Source of the DNA: Nitrospirota bacterium
GTDB taxonomy: Bacteria > NPL-UPA2 > JAGMAN01
DNA: 7,327 bases
Assembly (NCBI GenBank): GCA_030605915.1
Contig: JAUWHM010000089.1
Span: 1 to 7,327, forward strand
Reading direction: 5' to 3'
The translations under genes and the position numbers were made by a program. Shown piece after piece: positions 1-4,723 of the stretch (positions are counted from its first letter, which is position 1; each line of letters begins with the position of its first letter). A model generated the notes under the pieces. That model did no database searches and was not told the DNA's origin. It saw only the letters and a program-made list of their open reading frames with translations.

Positions 1-2160
1 CTTCTTTAACCATAGACTGGCCAGGGATAAGTGTAACTCAGCCACCAGCGTTCTCTCTTCACCATGCTGCTGAATTAGTCTCAAATACTCTTTCTCCCCT
101 TCTTCATATTTCTCAGACTGATGGTAAATGAGGGAAATTTTCTCTAAGGCATCATCAACATAAGGTGTCTTCGGATATCTGGCCAGGACCTGCGCATATT
201 CCTCTACAGCCTGGTCGTGTTTTCCCTGTTCAAAAAGACATTCTCCTATACCGAACTGAGCTGAAGAGGCAATTTCCTGACTTCCGTATTCAGCCACTAC
301 TTTCTCAAATTCCTTCAGAGCTTCCTGGTACTGGCCCTGGCGCTTGTAGTTCCATGCAATCCAGCAAATGGCTTCTCCTGCCCGTTCGCTCTGGGGGAAT
401 TTTTTGATCAAGTCTCGGTAAACATGAACCATGGCCTCGAACTCGTCCTGGTAGTAATAGGCCATTCCAATCTGAAATTGAGCATAAGGAACGAGGGGAT
501 GGTCAGAACTTCTCGCTTCCACCTCTCGGTAACTGGTAATGGCCCCCTCGAAGTCAGCCTGGCTGAGGTAGACATCTCCCATCTTATAGAGGACATCGGG
601 ACGGAGTTCGCTTCTCGGAAACTCAGACAAGAAATTCTTAAGCTCACCGATGGCTTCATTGAACCTATCCAGCCGATAGTAGCAACGTCCGATGTTATAA
701 GTGACCTCATCTAAAAAATCGCTCCAGGGATATTCCTTTCTTATATTCTCATATTTGGAGAGGGCAGACTCATATTCACTTAGAGCAAAATGACAATAAG
801 CTAAGCTGACCTTTGCCGATGGCGTCCACTCGCTTTGGGGATATCTAACTGTGAAATCATAATACTTCTCTCTGCCTTGATGGAAGCGATTGAGGAGGAA
901 GAGACTACTTGCCAACCGATAGAGACTAACCTCGGCCAGTGTACCCTCAGGAAATTCTTTTAGGCTCTTCTCATATTCTACTCCTGCCTCTTCATATCGC
1001 TCCTGCGCATAAAGCATCTCGCCTATGGAAAATCTGATGTCATCGGCCATCTCTTCCCCAGGGTAATCTCTGAGAAATTTAAGGTATTCTTCCCTGGCCT
1101 TATCTAACTTTGCCTGTTTAATGTAGGTCAGGATTATTCCATAGCGAGCGCCTTTAACCAGGTTTTCCAGTGGCTTCTTCTTAAGAAGTGCCTCATAGAC
1201 AATCCTGGTCTCATAGTATTTCTCTAAATTGAAATAGGAGAGGCCGATGCGGTATAATGACAGCAGGCCGAGGTCCTCCCCAGTCTCCGCCCTTTTATAC
1301 AGGGATTTGCACCTGGAAATCTCCCTCCACACTGCACCGGGAAGAATACCTTTCTCATAGCTTTCCTTTTCTTTGACCCGCAAACTAACAATCTTCTTTT
1401 CTATCCCTTTGAGAATCTTCTCCTTAGGCTGGACCTTTCGGTAAACCTCAATGGCTGCTTGGTAATTATCCGATTCGAAGAAAGTCTCTCCCATAGATAG
1501 GAAGGCCTCATTGAGCAGAAGACTGTCTTTCTCCTCTTTTAGAAGTGACTCCAGCACTTTGCGTGAATCCCCATAGAGACCCATCTCCCGAAGAATACTG
1601 GCTAAGAAATATTTTGCCTCAGAGACCAGGGAGCTGAAAGGATATTTCCTTATCAGCTTCTGAAGCAATTCCTTGGAGCGGTCGTATTCTTTCTGAGAGT
1701 GGTAGCAGGAAGCCAGACCGTAGATGGCCTTATCTACAAATCCGCTCTCCGGAAAATTCTTCAGTACCTTTTCGTATGCTTCTATAGCCAGGGCATAATC
1801 GCTTGCCTGCCGGTATGATTCCCCCACCTCGAATTGAGCATCAGCCGCTAATTCTTTGAGTTGCGGGAAATCAGCGATAATTCTCTGAAATGTAGATACG
1901 CTTTCAGGAAACTTTCCCAAGTTCAGGTAACTCCAACCTATGTTGTAGAGAGCATATGGCAGGAGCTCATTGGTTGGATAGCGCCGCTCCAGTTCTTGGT
2001 AAGCCTTTATGGCCTCCTCATAACCTTCCTCTTTGAAATGGTCCTCTCCCAACTTGAACCATTCCTCAGGTCCCTTCTCAGCCGCTTGGCCCGAGGGCAG
2101 GTGGCTTAACATAACCACTGCCATTAGCGTTAATAAGAACCTGCCTTTCTCTCTCTCCAT
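1..2160 (-). CDS. Exported TPR-repeat protein, 3' end beyond left edge
   Basis: The reading frame runs from ATG at 2160 to base 1 without a stop: 720 codons, C-terminus missing. The N-terminus looks like a type I signal peptide: basic start MEREKGR, hydrophobic stretch FLLTLMAVVML, then a likely cut near GQA/AEKG. Almost everything after it is tetratricopeptide repeats of about 35-40 residues. I count 17 full repeats and the start of an 18th, mostly following the pattern A-x-Y/F-x-x-G/A-x-x-Y, Y-x-x-A, F/Y-P. The pattern breaks once, at roughly residues 245-295, in a charged linker. The P-x-S/T-x-x-x ends between repeats resemble periplasmic TPR proteins of the BamD/YbgF type, but this one is far longer. 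The likely role is a scaffold for protein complexes in the periplasm or at the outer membrane; no partner can be named. It starts 26 bases after the exonuclease stop, so they are probably co-transcribed. AGGTAGAGG just upstream is the likely ribosome site. Function is inferred; the TPR identity is secure. Confidence 0.93.
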   Translation of the reverse strand, partial: MEREKGRFLLTLMAVVMLSHLPSGQAAEKGPEEWFKLGEDHFKEEGYEEAIKAYQELERRYPTNELLPYALYNIGWSYLNLGKFPESVSTFQRIIADFPQLKELAADAQFEVGESYRQASDYALAIEAYEKVLKNFPESGFVDKAIYGLASCYHSQKEYDRSKELLQKLIRKYPFSSLVSEAKYFLASILREMGLYGDSRKVLESLLKEEKDSLLLNEAFLSMGETFFESDNYQAAIEVYRKVQPKEKILKGIEKKIVSLRVKEKESYEKGILPGAVWREISRCKSLYKRAETGEDLGLLSLYRIGLSYFNLEKYYETRIVYEALLKKKPLENLVKGARYGIILTYIKQAKLDKAREEYLKFLRDYPGEEMADDIRFSIGEMLYAQERYEEAGVEYEKSLKEFPEGTLAEVSLYRLASSLFLLNRFHQGREKYYDFTVRYPQSEWTPSAKVSLAYCHFALSEYESALSKYENIRKEYPWSDFLDEVTYNIGRCYYRLDRFNEAIGELKNFLSEFPRSELRPDVLYKMGDVYLSQADFEGAITSYREVEARSSDHPLVPYAQFQIGMAYYYQDEFEAMVHVYRDLIKKFPQSERAGEAICWIAWNYKRQGQYQEALKEFEKVVAEYGSQEIASSAQFGIGECLFEQGKHDQAVEEYAQVLARYPKTPYVDDALEKISLIYHQSEKYEEGEKEYLRLIQQHGEERTLVAELHLSLASLWLKK

Positions 2161-2181
2161 CTGGCCTCTACCTAAATTTAT

Positions 2182-2226
2182 AATCTTTAAAATCTGCGTT
2201 CATCTGCGTCCAAATCCAAATCTGTG
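2182..2226 (-). repeat. CACAGATTT/CGCAGAT-type interspersed repeat fragment
   Basis: Read on the minus strand, this stretch contains CACAGATTTGGATTTGG followed by two copies of ACGCAGAT ten bases apart, then an A/T-rich end. Motifs of this kind (CACAGATT, CGCAGATGAACGCAGAT) recur as interspersed repeats in many environmental bacterial genomes, as I recall; I cannot search for copies here. It spans the last codons and stop of the exonuclease gene, so the tail of that protein (about FTDLDLDADERRF) is encoded by the repeat. The approximate 10-base periodicity is visible directly. The boundaries are approximate. Confidence 0.5.
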
Positions 2227-3110
2227 AATAGTTTCTGGCTCTCTTCCCCTTCCGGAACTATCTCCTTAACTAGCTTCCTGAATTCCAACTCCCGGAAGAT
2301 TTCAGCTAACCTCACCCGGTCAGCTTCCCCACTTCGTAGCTGCTGGAAATCAACCGAGAGGGGAACATTTTCATCAAGGGTGACCAATCGTTTACTCAAC
2401 TCAGCCTGCTCAGAGAATTTCTTTAGACTTTCTCTCTGCTTCTTATTGGGTATCCCCTCGACATTATTAAGGACGCTCTCCAAACTTTTAAATTCCTGAA
2501 TTAGTTTAGCTGCCGTCTTCTCCCCGATTCCCGGCACCCCGGGAATGTTATCCGAACTATCACCCATAAGAGCCATCAAATCTGGCATCTCCTCAGGCTT
2601 GACACCGAAGCGCTCCCTGACCTTATTCTCATCGTAAATTAACCTTTCTTTATGGGGACCCATTACTTTGATATTAGCACCAACTATTTGCAGAATATCC
2701 TTATCTCCGGTGAGAATAAACACCTCTATTCCTTCTTTCTCCGCCCTCCTGGCCAGGGTAGCCAGAATATCGTCTGCCTCATATCCTTCCAGCTCAAATA
2801 AGGGGATGTTAAAGGCAGAGATTACTTCCTTGATTAAGGGTATCTGACTTTGCAAGTCATCAGGCATCTCCGGCCGTTGGGCTTTATACTCAGCAAATTC
2901 CTTATGGCGGAAAGTGGGAGCGGGGAGGTCAAAGGCAACTGCTAAATAGTCTGGCCTCTCCTCCCGCACTAATTTCATAAGAAGACGAGTGAACCCATAC
3001 ACAGCATTGGTTGGCTTACCCTTAGAAGTACCTAAGCTCTTTATGGCATAGAAAGCCCGATAAGCATAGGAACTGCCATCAATTAAGAATAGCTTTTTTT
3101 TCTGCGCCAT
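2187..3110 (-). CDS. Standalone Pol I-type 5'-3' exonuclease
   Basis: This 307-residue protein corresponds to the N-terminal 5'-3' exonuclease / flap endonuclease domain of DNA polymerase I. It would remove RNA primers and 5' flaps during lagging-strand synthesis and repair. Expected acidic metal-binding positions are present: D11 in LIDGSS, D61 in AFD, E111/D113/D114 in YEADD, D136/D138 in TGDKD, and D184/D187 in GDSSDN. The helical-arch segment FRHKEFAEYKAQRP is at about 67-80. The helix-hairpin-helix DNA-binding motif GVPGIGEKTA is at 191-200. The domain ends normally with FRELEFRKLVKEI near 272-284. No 3'-5' exonuclease or polymerase domain follows. The last dozen or so residues are encoded by an interspersed-repeat-like sequence, so the native end appears replaced. 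ATG at 3110 is the only good start (in-frame TGA just upstream); its ribosome site is weak. It has its own promoter about 100 bases upstream, and the TPR gene follows 26 bases after. A polA polymerase part would have to be encoded elsewhere. Confidence 0.93.
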   Translation of the reverse strand: MAQKKKLFLIDGSSYAYRAFYAIKSLGTSKGKPTNAVYGFTRLLMKLVREERPDYLAVAFDLPAPTFRHKEFAEYKAQRPEMPDDLQSQIPLIKEVISAFNIPLFELEGYEADDILATLARRAEKEGIEVFILTGDKDILQIVGANIKVMGPHKERLIYDENKVRERFGVKPEEMPDLMALMGDSSDNIPGVPGIGEKTAAKLIQEFKSLESVLNNVEGIPNKKQRESLKKFSEQAELSKRLVTLDENVPLSVDFQQLRSGEADRVRLAEIFRELEFRKLVKEIVPEGEESQKLFTDLDLDADERRF

Positions 3111-3162
3111 TACACTATTGGTGAAACTCAGGATGGTTGTGATGAAAAAAGGAAAGAATGAA

Positions 3163-3176
3163 TGTGACTGTTCACA
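3163..3176. promoter_or_regulatory. Palindrome TGTGA-N4-TCACA in exonuclease leader
   Basis: A perfect inverted repeat with 5-bp arms (TGTGA / TCACA) and a 4-bp centre lies roughly 35-45 bases downstream of the predicted transcription start of the exonuclease gene. The half-sites resemble those of the CRP/FNR family, but CRP sites have a 6-bp centre, so the spacing does not match. Its position inside the leader would suit a repressor or a small RNA hairpin. Palindromes this short occur several times by chance in a window of this size, so the call is weak. Confidence 0.2.
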
Positions 3177-3215
3177 AGGACAGGCTTTGCTTCAGAGTCG
3201 AAATTCCCCACCTAT

Positions 3216-3244
3216 AGTTTACCGCTCCCTGGCTGATTTGTCAA
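3216..3244 (-). promoter_or_regulatory. Sigma-70-type promoter for the exonuclease gene
   Basis: On the minus strand, a perfect -35 box TTGACA (3244-3239) is followed by a 17-bp spacer and a -10 box TAAACT (3221-3216). Transcription would start near 3209, giving a leader of about 100 bases before the exonuclease ATG at 3110. The box sequences, spacing, the bases around them (TCTTGACAAATCA, GGTAAACT) and the intergenic position all agree. The same elements occur in the promoter upstream of the transglutaminase-like gene. The TPR gene is probably transcribed from here too. Confidence 0.72.
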
Positions 3245-3311
3245 GAGACCGAAGAGACAAACAATCCACAAGAAGTCTCCTCTTAATTGGTCATCTCCTT
3301 GCTTTGCATCT
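3245..3311. other. Short spacer between transglutaminase-like gene and promoter
   Basis: These 67 bases separate the stop of the transglutaminase-like gene from the -35 box of the exonuclease promoter. I see a 7-base direct repeat (GTCTCTT twice, minus strand, just upstream of the -35) and no GC-rich hairpin followed by a T run, so no intrinsic terminator is supported. Transcription may continue from the upstream gene into the exonuclease gene. Confidence 0.4.
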
Positions 3312-3929
3312 TTAATATTTGCTGAAGCTTACATGATATTTCCACTTCTTCCACTTCCCGCTTCCTTCCTCAGTCTCATCGTAAAATTCGGTGGACAGCT
3401 TTCCAACGGAATATCCAGACAGGGGTACTAAGGGAATGAACTTACCCTTCTTCTTAATGGGAAATCGGATGCACTCCCCCCCTCCCCCGGTGGCATTGGA
3501 CAAGGCTTTCCTCTCTTCCTTCTTCGCCTTTATGGCCACGAAGGCATAGGTCATCTGTTCTCCATACTTAACGTAGTTAATAGTAGCTAAGTAGTATTTT
3601 TCCTCTATTATCTTATCCATAAGCTCGGCCAGGAGCCTGGCCTTATCATCCGCACGGCCGGCACCTTCTCTGAGGACACGCTTGACAGCCCATCGATTTT
3701 CAGCATCAAAGTGCTTAATCTCATCACGGACGAATAAGTAGAGACAGGATATCTTCTCTAACCGAGTCTTTGCATCCCTGGTCAGACTTTTAGCAAGTTC
3801 CTTCACCCTACCACGTTCCATCAGCTTCTTCTGTTTATCAGTTAGCTTAGGTGACGCTGACGCAATCTGAGAAATGGCTAATGCCAATGCCAGGCCAATC
3901 ATTGCTATCCTCTTCGCATTCCATCTCAT
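3312..3929 (-). CDS. Exported transglutaminase-like protein, probably catalytically dead
   Basis: The protein is 205 residues from ATG at 3929; a GTG one codon upstream (3932) is also possible. The ATG is preferred because it overlaps the stop of the upstream short frame as TGATG, with GGAGG 10 bases before it. A signal peptide is clear: basic RWNAKR, hydrophobic IAMIGLALALAISQ, then ASA/SPK near residue 26. Residues about 50-170 match the layout of a transglutaminase-like fold: E-K-I-x-x-L-Y-x-F-V-R-D-x-I, then W-x-V-x-x-V-L, a G-x-G-x-x-x-D-K-A-x-L-L-A-E-L helix, then paired strands. In active members the helix begins G-D-C-x-D-K-A. Here it reads GRADDKA, so Cys is Ala93. The usual His position (HAW/HAF) reads YAF (Tyr128), and the L-D-P position reads LVP (Val168). 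It would therefore be a binding or structural protein rather than an enzyme. A Gly run at 148-151 comes from a G-rich tract. The family assignment is by pattern reading only; an unrelated exported protein remains possible. It has its own promoter and a long leader. Confidence 0.8.
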   Translation of the reverse strand: MRWNAKRIAMIGLALALAISQIASASPKLTDKQKKLMERGRVKELAKSLTRDAKTRLEKISCLYLFVRDEIKHFDAENRWAVKRVLREGAGRADDKARLLAELMDKIIEEKYYLATINYVKYGEQMTYAFVAIKAKKEERKALSNATGGGGECIRFPIKKKGKFIPLVPLSGYSVGKLSTEFYDETEEGSGKWKKWKYHVSFSKY

Positions 3930-4036
3930 CACAGCTCCCCCTCCTTACCTTCCTCAGGAACTATCTCCCGAACTAACTTCTGAACCCATAGATAGCATTT
4001 CTTCTTATCATTGAGGCTCCAAACAGAACTTAACAA
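3929..4036 (-). pseudogene. Short frame containing a remnant of an exonuclease 3' end
   Basis: A minus-strand frame ends at TGA (3931-3929), overlapping the ATG of the next gene as TGATG. If TTG at 4036 were a start it would give 35 residues; there is no ATG, and an in-frame TAA lies about 12 codons further upstream. Its end reads KLVREIVPEEGKEGEL, matching KLVKEIVPEGEE in the exonuclease C-terminus. The DNA agrees as well: 3954-3984 aligns to 2251-2282 with 27 of 32 positions identical and one single-base gap. The stretch before it (KKKCYLWV) weakly recalls the exonuclease start (KKKLFLID), which would fit an internally deleted copy, but that part could be chance. Most likely this is a decayed duplicate of the exonuclease gene, once translationally coupled to the transglutaminase-like gene. 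It may now act as a short leader peptide keeping that coupling. Confidence 0.55.
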
Positions 4037-4129
4037 TATAAGAAGTCGGTTGGCTTTTTAGGTATATTCAAAAGGGCTTGAATTCCAATACGAGATTCTT
4101 GCCTTGAGAGGTTTATTGGGATCTCTTAC
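4037..4129 (-). other. Untranslated leader downstream of promoter
   Basis: These bases lie between the -10 box of the upstream promoter and the short exonuclease-remnant frame. The only structure seen is an inverted repeat with 6-bp arms (ATTCAA / TTGAAT around a 6-base centre, 4066-4083), which is weak and could arise by chance. No riboswitch consensus was recognised. Together with the remnant, the leader of the transglutaminase-like gene is about 190 bases, unusually long for such a compact locus. Confidence 0.35.
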
Positions 4130-4158
4130 AGTTTACCCCCTCTCAATTGATTTGTCAA
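4130..4158 (-). promoter_or_regulatory. Sigma-70-type promoter for the transglutaminase-like gene
   Basis: On the minus strand, -35 TTGACA (4158-4153), a 17-bp spacer and -10 TAAACT (4135-4130) form a strong vegetative promoter. It sits 45 bases after the gspM stop and points at the short remnant frame and the transglutaminase-like gene; transcription would start near 4123. The 13 bases covering the -35 (TCTTGACAAATCA) and the 8 covering the -10 (GGTAAACT) are identical to the promoter at 3216-3244. Confidence 0.72.
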
Positions 4159-4159
4159 G

Positions 4160-4190
4160 ACCCTAAAATTTTTTTTGCTAAAATTTTTCT
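4160..4190 (-). promoter_or_regulatory. A/T-rich UP-like element upstream of the -35 box
   Basis: Immediately upstream of the -35 box the minus strand holds two copies of AAAATTTTAG offset by 15 bases, the second within a run of eight A's. A-tracts in this position are typical of UP elements contacted by the RNA polymerase alpha subunit. There is no GC-rich stem, so it is not read as the terminator of gspM. Assignment rests on position and composition only. Confidence 0.45.
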
Positions 4191-4203
4191 AACCAGTCAA
4201 GAA

Positions 4204-4722
4204 TCACATAAGGATTAGGGTGGAGATTTCAAAGCTAACCTCAACCTTCCCCGGGCTGGCTCGCTGTGGCTTCAGGCGAAGGTTATTAATGGTCAGGAAT
4301 CGATTTGGATTTTCAATTCGATATAAGTAAGCAGTGAGCTCACTTAGGTCTATGCCCTTCAGTTTGATCTCTACCACAGACTGCTTATAGCAGTCGCTAA
4401 CTGGCCTTTCCCGGGGCTTCATAGAGGAGAGTCTTTCCTTGATACCGCACTCAACGGTCAACTTTTCTAAGAAGGAGAAGAGATTGAAATCCTTCCCACG
4501 AGCCGCCAGTCCCTGTTCAACCGATTTTAAATTTTCCCTGAGGGCCAGGTATTCACTCTTGAGCTTCGTTATTTCTTTTAGAGCTTCCTCCCTCTTCTGA
4601 ATCCTTCCCTCAAGAATCTCCATTCTCCCTCTAACGGGAGAAATGGCAAACTGATAGAGAAGAAGGATGAAGAGAAAAGTTCCTCCTCCAAGGAGAGCAA
4701 TTCTCTCTCTCTTTATTAGCAT
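4204..4722 (-). CDS. gspM: GspM/PilO-like inner-membrane assembly-platform protein
   Basis: This 172-residue protein has the GspM (type II secretion) / PilO (type IV pilus) layout. A short basic cytoplasmic tail (MLIKRER) leads into one membrane helix at about 9-28, ending in the family-typical I-S-P-V. A heptad-like coiled coil follows at about 31-72. A small periplasmic domain at about 80-172 has alternating strand/helix character expected of the circular ferredoxin-like fold. GspM pairs with GspL in the inner membrane and helps link the secretion ATPase and pseudopilus assembly. Two cysteines (C92, C111) lie in the periplasmic domain and might form a disulfide. The start ATG is one base after the gspL stop, with AAGGG about 8 bases upstream, so translation is probably coupled to gspL. 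Sequence conservation in this family is low; the call leans on architecture and on gspK-gspL-gspM gene order. No gspN or gspD follows. Confidence 0.8.
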   Translation of the reverse strand: MLIKRERIALLGGGTFLFILLLYQFAISPVRGRMEILEGRIQKREEALKEITKLKSEYLALRENLKSVEQGLAARGKDFNLFSFLEKLTVECGIKERLSSMKPRERPVSDCYKQSVVEIKLKGIDLSELTAYLYRIENPNRFLTINNLRLKPQRASPGKVEVSFEISTLILM

Positions 4723-4723
4723 A

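Noticed and set aside
408..710. Minus-strand open frame of 100 codons
   Set aside because: It overlaps the TPR gene in another frame; the TPR frame is open for 720 codons with clear repeats, so this is a shadow.
424..714. Plus-strand open frame of 96 codons
   Set aside because: It is antisense to the TPR coding frame, with no ribosome site or recognisable protein features.
2174..2230. CRISPR-like array from the CGCAGAT motifs
   Set aside because: The motif copies are only about ten bases apart with no spacers; it is a short periodic repeat, not an array.
3118..3315. Plus-strand open frame of 65 codons in the exonuclease leader
   Set aside because: It runs opposite to a good promoter and leader; no convincing ribosome site and no recognisable sequence.
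4066..4083. ATTCAA-N6-TTGAAT as an operator
   Set aside because: Arms of 6 bp are expected about once or twice by chance in a window this size; no family consensus matched.
4163..4188. T-rich stretch as an intrinsic terminator of gspM
   Set aside because: There is no GC-rich stem, and the adjacent TTGACA box makes an upstream promoter element the better explanation.
4701..4712. GA-repeat tract at the start of gspM as a microsatellite
   Set aside because: It is short and explained by Arg/Glu codons (AGA, GAG) that are common throughout these genes.
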